Shown here: positions 1 to 5,963 of the stretch, piece after piece | How positions within the stretch are numbered: position 1 is the stretch's first letter | Layout of the letters: each line of letters begins with the position of its first letter | DNA from: a virus | IMG/VR virus record: IMGVR_UViG_3300010157_000252 | Coordinates: 1-23,869 of that record | Direction: 5' to 3' (one strand) | DNA: 23,869 nt | Made by a program: the position numbers and the translations under genes | Notes under the pieces: model-generated | The model's input: the letters and a program-made list of their open reading frames with translations, nothing else | The model's database searches: none | What the model was told of the DNA's origin: nothing

Positions 1-11
1 AATGTCATCAT
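1..11 (-). CDS. Start of a further gene running off the left edge (partial)
   Basis: On the minus strand an ATG at 11-9 is followed directly by a second ATG at 8-6 and an ACA codon before the window ends, so only three codons are visible. It is preceded by a copy of the promoter-like motif (46-33) and an A/T-rich hairpin, as expected for the next gene of the leftward array. Nothing can be said about its product, and the call rests on position alone. Confidence 0.3.
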
Positions 12-12
12 A

Positions 13-59
13 AATTACTATACTATATTATATTTTATATAAATATAGAAATAGTAATT
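13..59 (-). other. Long imperfect A/T-rich stem-loop in the gap after the 80-residue gene
   Basis: Bases 13-21 pair perfectly with 51-59 (AATTACTAT against ATAGTAATT). After a small internal loop the stem continues through 23-33 against 37-48 with one bulge, leaving a loop of about three bases. No U-run follows on the minus strand, so this is not a textbook intrinsic terminator. It contains the promoter-like motif at 33-46. It could be a terminator, an RNA processing site, or simply a by-product of A/T-rich promoter sequence. Confidence 0.4.
33..46 (-). promoter_or_regulatory. Promoter-like motif ATATTTAT+ATAAAA before the left-edge gene
   Basis: The minus strand reads ATATTTATATAAAA, one of six intergenic copies of the same motif in the window. 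The motif core ends 27 bases before the ATG at 11. Assignment as a promoter is inference from recurrence and position. Confidence 0.45.
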
Positions 60-61
60 AC

Positions 62-304
62 TTAAGAAATTATTGCAATACCAGGAGTTGTTGTTGTCGC
101 AGCAACTGGCACAGGACCTGCAGTCCCTACTACTACTTGACCTGGAGTTACTGTTACTGTAGCTGATTTAATGTAAGAATCTATGGCAGTTGCTAAAGCT
201 TTAGCTAAATCTTGTTGAGCAGTTGCCATATCAGTTTCAGCATTTGACATTTTTTGAAATGCTGTTAATATTTGCAATTCTAAAACTGGTTTAATTAAAG
301 GCAT
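62..304 (-). CDS. Small conserved phage protein, probably virion-associated
   Basis: This is an 80-residue protein of unknown function. The N-terminal half (about residues 1-48) is helical and rich in Ala, Lys and Glu. The C-terminal half is a low-complexity Val/Thr/Pro/Gly tail with repeated VTVTPGQVVV- and AATTTTPG-like stretches. From memory, small proteins with the same plan (a helical start, an AIDSYIKSATV-like segment and a Thr/Pro/Gly tail) occur in large myoviruses of marine bacteria beside structural genes. It starts one base after the TAA of the cysteine-rich gene, so the two are almost certainly cotranscribed and perhaps translationally coupled. No Shine-Dalgarno is visible. A structural role is inferred from its neighbours. 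Confidence 0.75.
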   Translation of the reverse strand: MPLIKPVLELQILTAFQKMSNAETDMATAQQDLAKALATAIDSYIKSATVTVTPGQVVVGTAGPVPVAATTTTPGIAIIS

Positions 305-305
305 A

Positions 306-785
306 TTAGTTATCTTTTACAGGCCCGCCAGTAATCCAAGCATCGCAAGTTCTAGAACCAGCACATTTGAATTTGTGCATTGTGCAATATCCTAATTTTC
401 CAGCATCTATAGTATCCCAAGCTAAATCATCATTTTGCGGTTTTTCATTATTTATTTTAGCATTTTCAGAATCATCGCTTTCATTAACTGACACTTCTTT
501 TTCTCCAGAAGATAATCCTTTTTCAATGCAATTTAAAATTTTTGAAGTAATATTAAACGCTGCGCATGAATTACATCTAGCCGATTTAGCTTCTTCAATT
601 GAATCTAATTTCCATCTTTCAGCTTTTTCTTTCCAAAATTTAATGTTTGGATTGTTAGGATTCAATGGCCCATATCCATATCTATCAATAGCAATTTGCC
701 TATGCTTTAAATTGACTTCAATGTTTTGAGTAGCTACTGGGCATTTTATAGCTTCTTCTTTTATTAAATGTATTAACTTTATCAT
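306..785 (-). CDS. Cysteine-rich conserved phage protein (KCPVATQN...CNSC...GYC...C family)
   Basis: From the ATG at 785 this is a 159-residue protein with seven cysteines. One lies in KCPVATQN near the N-terminus, then a CxxC pair (CNSC, 71 and 74), C86, and a C-terminal cluster around GYC (134), FKC (141) and TC (147), ending in ITGGP. I recognise this order from conserved proteins of large marine phages next to structural genes, where the cysteines look like a metal or iron-sulfur site; the biochemical role is not known to me. An acidic low-complexity insert (about residues 90-120) separates the clusters. A longer reading frame opens at an ATG at 860, but that start lies 56 bases inside the upstream gene. 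The ATG at 785 leaves an A-rich leader typical of this genome and begins just before the conserved region. Confidence 0.75.
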   Translation of the reverse strand: MIKLIHLIKEEAIKCPVATQNIEVNLKHRQIAIDRYGYGPLNPNNPNIKFWKEKAERWKLDSIEEAKSARCNSCAAFNITSKILNCIEKGLSSGEKEVSVNESDDSENAKINNEKPQNDDLAWDTIDAGKLGYCTMHKFKCAGSRTCDAWITGGPVKDN

Positions 786-804
786 TTTATTTATAATATT
801 TAAT

Positions 805-1761
805 TTACCAAGCTTTGCAGCTCCAATAATTTGCTTTCCAATGAGGCCCTGGGTTTTCACAATGATGTCTAGCTCTATATGATTTTCTTCGGGCCGGAAT
901 TGATTTTTTAATTCTCATATTTGGATCCCCAAATCCTACTTTAACTATATTGCCTTTTTCATTTTTAACGTATACTGCACGTTTTCTAGGACCTCCGGGA
1001 GTATAAAACGGCTTATTTAATTTTACTTTTCTTCCTTTATATTCAGCTTCAATTATTGGCGTGATATCTTTTTTTTTAGATTCAATATAAAGTTCTGAAG
1101 AAGATGCTTTAGGCTGTTTCATTTTTTTATCATAATTGCCCATGTTAATTCCTTTTTGCTGAGCTTTACTTCCAAAAGCCATATCTTTTAGTTCTTTTTC
1201 AGATTGTCTAAAATCTTCAATTTCATTTTCAAACCAACCTGCTGCAATTGCTGCATTGTTCATTGCTTGAGCAACATCATCTTGGTCTGCATCTGGAAAT
1301 TTTTCAAACCCTAATTCATAAAATTCATCCCAGTCATTGTCATCAACTAGCGATTCTAATTTTTTTTTATTTGATTTAAAAAATTTTTCAACTTCGCTAG
1401 TTAACGAAACTTCATCATTTTCATGTAAATTTATTGATTCTTTGACAATTTTACGAACTGCCATTCTAACAACATGCTCTTGAATTTTATGATCTAATAA
1501 ATCATAAATATCTCCAGGTTCATTTGAGAGAATTTTATGAAACATTTTATCGGCCATATCAGCTTCAAATTCAGCTTGTTTTAATTTTTTTGCTTGAGCA
1601 ATTAACGCAGGCTTTATTTTTTCTTTTTTAATTGGATCTGTTGAATTGACAAACGATGATTTAAGAGCAAGCATTTTAGCTTCTTCTTCTTGCATTGCTA
1701 ACATTTTTATTTGCAATGTTTCTGTTGCTTTTTTTAATTCTTTTGAAATAGTTGGTGTCAT
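805..1761 (-). CDS. Phage protein with N-terminal coiled coil and C-terminal RARH...YWSCK module
   Basis: This 318-residue protein is of unknown function. Residues about 5-90 are Lys/Glu/Ala-rich and probably coiled coil. The middle (about 100-190) is acidic and helical. The last 90 residues form a distinct basic module: GRKVKLNKPFYTPGGPRKR, then GFGDPNMRIKK, IPARRKS, RARHHC and the terminal YWSCKAW, with Cys301 and Cys315. I recognise this ending as a mobile C-terminal module found on otherwise unrelated proteins of large phages, and I believe of giant algal viruses too; its role is not known to me. A capsid or DNA-contact function is only a guess from the positive charge. It follows the GAF-like gene after 12 bases. 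Confidence 0.75.
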   Translation of the reverse strand: MTPTISKELKKATETLQIKMLAMQEEEAKMLALKSSFVNSTDPIKKEKIKPALIAQAKKLKQAEFEADMADKMFHKILSNEPGDIYDLLDHKIQEHVVRMAVRKIVKESINLHENDEVSLTSEVEKFFKSNKKKLESLVDDNDWDEFYELGFEKFPDADQDDVAQAMNNAAIAAGWFENEIEDFRQSEKELKDMAFGSKAQQKGINMGNYDKKMKQPKASSSELYIESKKKDITPIIEAEYKGRKVKLNKPFYTPGGPRKRAVYVKNEKGNIVKVGFGDPNMRIKKSIPARRKSYRARHHCENPGPHWKANYWSCKAW

Positions 1762-1773
1762 TATATATTATTT

Positions 1774-2385
1774 TTATTGATAATGTGTCATTAGTACTCC
1801 GCCCATTGCTGAAGCGTGATTTGAAATGTGATTTATAGATTCTGCATCTAATTTAGTTTTTTGTTTGGTAAATCCTACTCCTAAAAATCCAATAAATTTA
1901 TTGTCTATTGTTTTAATAGCAAAAAAATAACCTGATTTACAATTATGTTCTTCTGCAACATATTTTAATCCAAATGTAGCAATTGCAGTGCTACTGAAAT
2001 CAGAAATTTTAATTACGTCATTTTCTAGCAATTCATTAATTGACTTTGAAAATAAATTAACTGGTATATTTTGAAAATTAGATTGAATTGAAGATACTCC
2101 AACTGTTACAGTTTCGTAAAATATAGAAAATTTTGCTATTGATTTACCTGTTGGATAAAAATGACCGCCGTTATGAAATTGTGCAACCCAAACTCGATCA
2201 GCTTTGAATTCATCTTTGATTCCTTCTATTTTAGCTGTTATTAATTTTGAAATTTCTAAAGTATTTTCAATTGTATCAATTGATTTCTTTTTTCTTTCTA
2301 TGAAAGTTTTTACTAATATTACTAATACAGGGCCTGCAACTCCAGTTAAAAATGCAACTATAATTGTTTCTAACGACTGCGTCAT
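1774..2385 (-). CDS. Membrane-anchored GAF-like domain protein
   Basis: This is a 203-residue protein. Residues 7-29 form one hydrophobic segment (an uncleaved signal anchor or transmembrane helix), followed by a basic stretch (ERKKK) that favours a cytoplasmic C-terminal part. The rest looks like a GAF/PAS-type fold: a helix, then WVAQFHNGGHFYPTG (about 66-80) and a strand-rich region with an EEHNCKSGYFFAIK segment. The FHNG motif is typical of a family of small GAF-like proteins in phages and bacteria that I know only as conserved hypotheticals. Possible roles include membrane sensing or binding a small ligand during infection; neither is shown. It sits between the zinc-ribbon gene (11-base gap upstream) and the RARH-module gene. 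Confidence 0.7.
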   Translation of the reverse strand: MTQSLETIIVAFLTGVAGPVLVILVKTFIERKKKSIDTIENTLEISKLITAKIEGIKDEFKADRVWVAQFHNGGHFYPTGKSIAKFSIFYETVTVGVSSIQSNFQNIPVNLFSKSINELLENDVIKISDFSSTAIATFGLKYVAEEHNCKSGYFFAIKTIDNKFIGFLGVGFTKQKTKLDAESINHISNHASAMGGVLMTHYQ

Positions 2386-2396
2386 AATTTATAATT

Positions 2397-2996
2397 TTAA
2401 GGTTTTTTTAATTTATTGATAAAATTTTCTTTGAACATTTTAAATTCATTTTCAATTTTTTCAGCCATTTCATCTCCTGACAATCCGCCATTCCATTTTT
2501 CAGAAGTCCCATCAACATTAATGTAAGCCAATGGATTTCTAAACGCAGCTGCTAATTCAATAGCTTCTTGTTCAGCTTCTTTTAACCAAGCTTCTGCATT
2601 TTTTAACATTTTTTCTTTTTCGTATTCTTCAAATTTCCCTTCAATACGCAAATCATGTTCAAATGCAACTTGACAGTCAAAACAATGACCTTCTAATTTC
2701 CAAAACTTTTCATCTAATCTAGGATTATCCATTGGTTCTTTACATTTTGGGCAATGTGAAGGCATTCTAGAAGCTGCGATAAGCGAACGAATTTCATCCA
2801 TCTTACCTTTTTTAATTTTAAATCCTTCTCTTTGCTCACATTCAATTCCGTCAGCGTCAGTCCAAACTTCACCTACTGCATGAATTTCTTGAGTATTTTT
2901 AGTGTTAGCAAATCTAACTGTTTGTTTAGTTTGCATTCTGTGAGTGCCATCAAGCATTTTTTTAATGGCATCTATATTACGTAACTTTGTACTCAT
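2397..2996 (-). CDS. Zinc-ribbon phage protein of unknown function
   Basis: This is a 199-residue protein with a four-cysteine zinc ribbon: CPKC at 82-85 and CFDC at 105-108, separated by 19 residues. The N-terminal region (RNIDAIKKMLDGTHRMQTKQ) is basic and resembles conserved hypothetical proteins of marine myoviruses as I remember them. The C-terminal third is charged and helical, probably coiled coil. A zinc ribbon of this kind suggests contact with nucleic acid or protein, possibly a structural or assembly factor. The gene has its own promoter-like motif 16 bases before the ATG, following the interrupted HNH gene, so its transcription may not depend on read-through. Confidence 0.75.
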   Translation of the reverse strand: MSTKLRNIDAIKKMLDGTHRMQTKQTVRFANTKNTQEIHAVGEVWTDADGIECEQREGFKIKKGKMDEIRSLIAASRMPSHCPKCKEPMDNPRLDEKFWKLEGHCFDCQVAFEHDLRIEGKFEEYEKEKMLKNAEAWLKEAEQEAIELAAAFRNPLAYINVDGTSEKWNGGLSGDEMAEKIENEFKMFKENFINKLKKP

Positions 2997-3006
2997 TGTT
3001 TATTAT

Positions 3007-3020
3007 TTATAAATAAATAT
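3007..3020 (-). promoter_or_regulatory. Promoter-like motif ATATTTAT+TTATAA before the zinc-ribbon gene
   Basis: The minus strand reads ATATTTATTTATAA, with 16 bases between the core octamer and the ATG at 2996. It overlaps a 14-base perfect palindrome (3003-3016) and a TATAAATA on each strand, so the exact element is ambiguous. It is one of six intergenic copies in the window. Confidence 0.5.
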
Positions 3021-3021
3021 G

Positions 3022-3336
3022 TTACTTTTTAAAAGACGATGCTAAATTTATAAATTTACAGTTATCAAAATGATATCTATACATATTATTAATTCCTCCG
3101 GCTTTATCACAATGCGGGCATAATACAATTTCTCGTTTTTTACCAATTAATTTTAATACATGCTCTATTGATTTTTTCTTTCCTTTCATAGATTTAGATA
3201 TTTTAGAACATCTTAAAGGATCTTTAGAATGTAAACGCACAGATTCTAATCTATCTCCTGTATATTTAATTCCTTTATTCCATGGAATTTGTCCTTTATT
3301 AGCATCAGATAGTTTCTGTTTTGTTTCAGCTGTCAT
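3022..3336 (-). CDS. C-terminal part of the HNH endonuclease: NUMOD3 motif and zinc finger
   Basis: This is a 104-residue open frame. Its start is a NUMOD3 DNA-binding motif (ETKQKLSDANKG followed by WNKG), a module that lets HNH and GIY-YIG homing endonucleases contact DNA. Near the C-terminus is CPHC followed by YRYHFDNC, a Cys2-His-Cys-type zinc finger common at the end of phage homing endonucleases. The ATG used here is internal to the ancestral gene, so independent translation is doubtful. If it is translated, it would be a DNA-binding fragment without a nuclease centre. Confidence 0.5.
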   Translation of the reverse strand: MTAETKQKLSDANKGQIPWNKGIKYTGDRLESVRLHSKDPLRCSKISKSMKGKKKSIEHVLKLIGKKREIVLCPHCDKAGGINNMYRYHFDNCKFINLASSFKK

Positions 3337-3426
3337 AATTATGCCAGTACGTAAAATTTTAAGATTTTTAGCATGTAATTCTTTAGATTCTTGATATGTC
3401 TTGGAATTTGGAATATATCTATTAAC

Positions 3427-3681
3427 TCATTGTTTTCTTTGATTGCACATTCCCCAAAATGCAGCAGTAATACTAACATTTTCAGGATATAATCTAGCTA
3501 GTAACCAATGACATAGAAAGTGCTCTCTCCCTGTTAATAAAACTAAATTAGAATGTTCATTAGTACCTCCCATACATTTAGGAATAATATGATGTGACTC
3601 ATAATATATTTCAATACTTTTTTTCCTAATATCAGCCTTTGCTTTTTCTATTAATTGATCGTATATTTTTTTATAGTTCAT
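3427..3681 (-). CDS. N-terminal part of the HNH endonuclease: catalytic HNH domain
   Basis: This 84-residue frame begins after a 13-base gap from the ligase-fusion gene. It contains a full HNH (beta-beta-alpha metal) centre: ESHHIIPKCMGG with His30/His31, Asn45 in SNLVLL, and His54 and His58 in GREHFLCHW. The catalytic half therefore looks chemically intact. It ends at a TGA, while almost all neighbouring genes end in TAA. If expressed as it stands it would be a nuclease domain without its NUMOD3 targeting region, perhaps unstable or unspecific. Confidence 0.6.
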   Translation of the reverse strand: MNYKKIYDQLIEKAKADIRKKSIEIYYESHHIIPKCMGGTNEHSNLVLLTGREHFLCHWLLARLYPENVSITAAFWGMCNQRKQ

Positions 3682-3692
3682 AACACTTTAAA

Positions 3693-5651
3693 TTATTTTT
3701 TAAATGATGAACTCATGCCTTTAATTATAAAAGATCCAGTAATTTTAAATGGTTTTTTAGAAATTTTAGGATCGCGAATTACAATACCTTCATGATCTGA
3801 TACAGGCCCTAGTGGAGAATTTAATTTTTCTAAAATAGCATCTCCTAGCTTCATAGTAGCCATGTAAGTAACAAATCCATCTACAGCAGCTTTGTAATCT
3901 TTAGGATCTGCAATATATTCTGACAATGGAGTGCCTTCTGAAATTTTAATTAACACGTCTTTTGATAATGCAGAAATTCTCTTACCATCAACAGTTTTAA
4001 TTTCATTATCTGGAATAGTTGTTTGAGCTAACCATTGAGAAAGAGTTTTAGTTTCTTTTTTATTTCCGTAATTAACTGTATATTTTTTATTTAATGCTCC
4101 TGTTAAATCTGGGTCTCCATCTAATGTAGTTGGAATAGAACCTAAAACTTCATATCCTTTTTCAGCTGCAGCTGGAACTAAATTATTTAATAAATCTTGT
4201 AAAGCTGGTTTAGAATACTTAATTTCTTTAGTAGCTCGTCTTTTTGGAGTTACTTGCTCAATTTCTAATAAACCATGTACTGCTAAGAAATTTTTATTAT
4301 AAGACAATACGTTAGTCGAACCAGCTACGTATTCTAAGTTAAACATGATATTTGGATTATCCCAAAGACCTAATTTTTTAAGAGCTGGAGTAATTGAAGA
4401 TAAAGATTCATTGAAAATATCTAATACAGTGCCGCCTACTTTAATCATTCCATGTCCAGCACCAAACCGATCTTCTAATTCTGCTTTGGTAATACCTTTT
4501 ACATCTAAAGGTTTATTAGAACCTCTATCCATTACAAAGACTTTTTTACCATCTAATGTAATTAAACGAATAGAAGCATTTACTCCATCAATTTTAACAG
4601 ACGCAGGGCTTTTTTTTAAATATTCAACAGATTGAACAAAAACTTTAACTAAATCTTTACCTGTTTGTACTCCTTCAATATTGAACAGATGCTGCATATG
4701 CCCCCCTGCCCCTCCTTCGTTAATTAACAATTCATTAATATCTTCTTGAGTTGGCATTTTTACACCGTATACTGTTTTAGGAAATTCATTAAAATCATAT
4801 ACAAATGGTTTTCCTGTATTATTTTTTAAAAATTTTTTAAGTTTTATCATTTTTTTGTCGTGTTGTTTTTGTTGTTCAAACGACATATATCCTTCTGAAG
4901 TTATATCGTAATTTACCAAATCTATTTCTGGTAAATTTAAAGACTCGCTCCACCATTCTTTAGTGAAAAATGAAGTTTGATTTTCAGATACACTGTCAGT
5001 TAAATTTTTTTGTTTCATAATATTTGCAATAAATGAAGATTTAGATTCTGTCAAACCTTCTAATCTATCAAATATCATTTTAGCTGTTTTTTCATTATAC
5101 CATCCAAATGCAGCTTTGAATAATTTAATTCTTTGATCTCTAGTAACTGAATTATCTCCTAACGCATTTCGCAATGTAGTTCCTGACATTTCTCCATATC
5201 CTGGAATATTCATTGAAATATGAGGTGCTACAATTAAATACCCATGTTTATCAAATCCTTGTAAATTGCTTTTATTTTTAGCGTATTCTTGAAAATATGA
5301 ATCGCTGCCATCTTTCTTTTTACCTATTTTAAATCTAGGATCTTCTTTCATATCTTTTGCTCCCACCATAAATACTAAAGCAGTGTCTTCTGGATTCAGA
5401 TGCGTGGTAATCTCCTCTGCTTTATATGGATTTTTTACCTGTACAAGCCTGTCAGCAAGACCGTAATTACTTATGATGTCGTGTTTATCTTTGAAAGAAA
5501 ATGGCGATTTTACTGGGTCTATGACGTTTGAAGTTACTATGTAACAATTGTGAGCCCCAAATTGTTTTTCTAACCACTTAAATGCTTCTGCATGATGTTT
5601 TCCAAATGGCTGAAATCGGCCTGGATATAATGCTATTATATTTTTAATCAT
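3693..5651 (-). CDS. Fusion of cytidylyltransferase/NMNAT-like domain and nucleic acid ligase-like domain
   Basis: This 652-residue protein has two enzyme domains. Residues 1 to about 200 form a nucleotidyltransferase alpha/beta phosphodiesterase fold: LYPGRFQPFGKHH (8-20) is the HxGH-type nucleotide site and MSGTTLRNAL (155-164) the matching C-terminal motif, as in NMN adenylyltransferases and cytidylyltransferases. Residues about 310-652 look like a covalent nucleotidyltransferase of the ATP-dependent ligase superfamily: KIDG (353-356, Lys353 as the AMP-accepting lysine), FNLEYV (437-442) as motif III, EGIVIRD (621-627) as motif IV and KPFKITG...IIK (633-644) as motif V. An insert with no motif I recognise lies between motifs III and IV. 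RNA repair, NAD-related chemistry or a role in packaging are all possible; substrate and pathway are not shown. It starts 13 bases after the 78-residue gene. Confidence 0.8.
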   Translation of the reverse strand: MIKNIIALYPGRFQPFGKHHAEAFKWLEKQFGAHNCYIVTSNVIDPVKSPFSFKDKHDIISNYGLADRLVQVKNPYKAEEITTHLNPEDTALVFMVGAKDMKEDPRFKIGKKKDGSDSYFQEYAKNKSNLQGFDKHGYLIVAPHISMNIPGYGEMSGTTLRNALGDNSVTRDQRIKLFKAAFGWYNEKTAKMIFDRLEGLTESKSSFIANIMKQKNLTDSVSENQTSFFTKEWWSESLNLPEIDLVNYDITSEGYMSFEQQKQHDKKMIKLKKFLKNNTGKPFVYDFNEFPKTVYGVKMPTQEDINELLINEGGAGGHMQHLFNIEGVQTGKDLVKVFVQSVEYLKKSPASVKIDGVNASIRLITLDGKKVFVMDRGSNKPLDVKGITKAELEDRFGAGHGMIKVGGTVLDIFNESLSSITPALKKLGLWDNPNIMFNLEYVAGSTNVLSYNKNFLAVHGLLEIEQVTPKRRATKEIKYSKPALQDLLNNLVPAAAEKGYEVLGSIPTTLDGDPDLTGALNKKYTVNYGNKKETKTLSQWLAQTTIPDNEIKTVDGKRISALSKDVLIKISEGTPLSEYIADPKDYKAAVDGFVTYMATMKLGDAILEKLNSPLGPVSDHEGIVIRDPKISKKPFKITGSFIIKGMSSSFKK

Positions 5652-5664
5652 TTATTTTATAGTA

Positions 5665-5901
5665 TTATGAAAGTGATGCTGATTTCCATACAGTTCCATT
5701 GTGAATGTATAATTTATTTGAATTTACATCGAAATATAAAGATCCTGTTACTGCAATTGACGATGTTGTTGGAATTATCGTAGCAGTTACTTTTGAAATA
5801 ATATTTCCAGTTCCATCATACAACAATCCAGAAGATGAAACTTGCACCAAACTTTGATATGATTGTGATATATACTGATTTGATAAATTTTGTATTGCCA
5901 T
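5665..5901 (-). CDS. Small fibre-tip-like protein
   Basis: This is a 78-residue Ser/Thr/Val-rich protein. Its last 35 residues (TGSLYFDVNSNKLYIHNG, then VWKSASL) match a pattern common at the ends of phage tail fibres, where a short beta hairpin follows GxLYxxxxxNxLYxxxGxxW. The N-terminus (QNLSNQYISQSYQSLVQVSS) is compatible with a trimerising shaft. It follows the large fibre-like gene after a 62-base gap that holds its own promoter-like motif. It is probably a minor tail, fibre or tip subunit. No catalytic motif is present. Confidence 0.65.
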   Translation of the reverse strand: MAIQNLSNQYISQSYQSLVQVSSSGLLYDGTGNIISKVTATIIPTTSSIAVTGSLYFDVNSNKLYIHNGTVWKSASLS

Positions 5902-5912
5902 TTTATCTTTTC

Positions 5913-5926
5913 TTTGTAATAAATAT
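5913..5926 (-). promoter_or_regulatory. Promoter-like motif ATATTTAT+TACAAA before the 78-residue gene
   Basis: The minus strand reads ATATTTATTACAAA, with 17 bases between the core octamer and the ATG at 5901. The leader AAGAAAAGATAAA is A/G-rich and is the closest thing to a ribosome site in the window. It is one of six intergenic copies. Confidence 0.5.
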
Positions 5927-5963
5927 AATGATAAAAATTAAATAAGATTAAAATTACAAACCA

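Larger units (their letters stand above)
3022..3681 (-). pseudogene. HNH homing endonuclease gene interrupted by one in-frame TGA
   Basis: The HNH reading frame ending at 3427 and the NUMOD3 reading frame starting at 3336 are in the same frame, separated by the TGA at 3429-3427 and 30 further sense codons. Those codons read naturally as endonuclease sequence (VNRYIPNSKTYQESKELHAK). Ignoring the stop gives a continuous protein of about 219 residues, a normal size for a free-standing phage HNH endonuclease with a NUMOD3 motif. It is therefore most simply one gene broken by a nonsense mutation. It lies between two unrelated structural-region genes, as a mobile free-standing homing endonuclease would. 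A sequencing error or suppressed stop is possible. Confidence 0.75.

Noticed and set aside
367-729. Plus-strand open frames (for example 367-729, 2204-2419, 4345-4635, 7114-7347, 7606-7842, 20372-20593, 21140-21397)
   Set aside because: Each lies inside a well-supported minus-strand gene, has odd composition and resembles no family. They are antisense shadows.
786-860. ATG at 860 as the start of the cysteine-rich gene
   Set aside because: It overlaps the upstream gene by 56 bases and adds 25 residues before the conserved part. The ATG at 785 is better placed. The longer form cannot be excluded.
788-3011. T4 late promoter consensus TATAAATA on the minus strand at 795-788 and 3011-3004
   Set aside because: The copy at 788-795 ends two bases from the ATG and lies within codons of the longer reading frame. 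The one at 3004-3011 overlaps a palindrome and the better supported ATATTTAT motif. The consensus does not recur before other genes.
3427-3429. TGA recoded as Trp or another amino acid
   Set aside because: Long genes here encode Trp with TGG and are free of in-frame TGA, so a general recoding of TGA is not supported. A local nonsense mutation explains the HNH gene.
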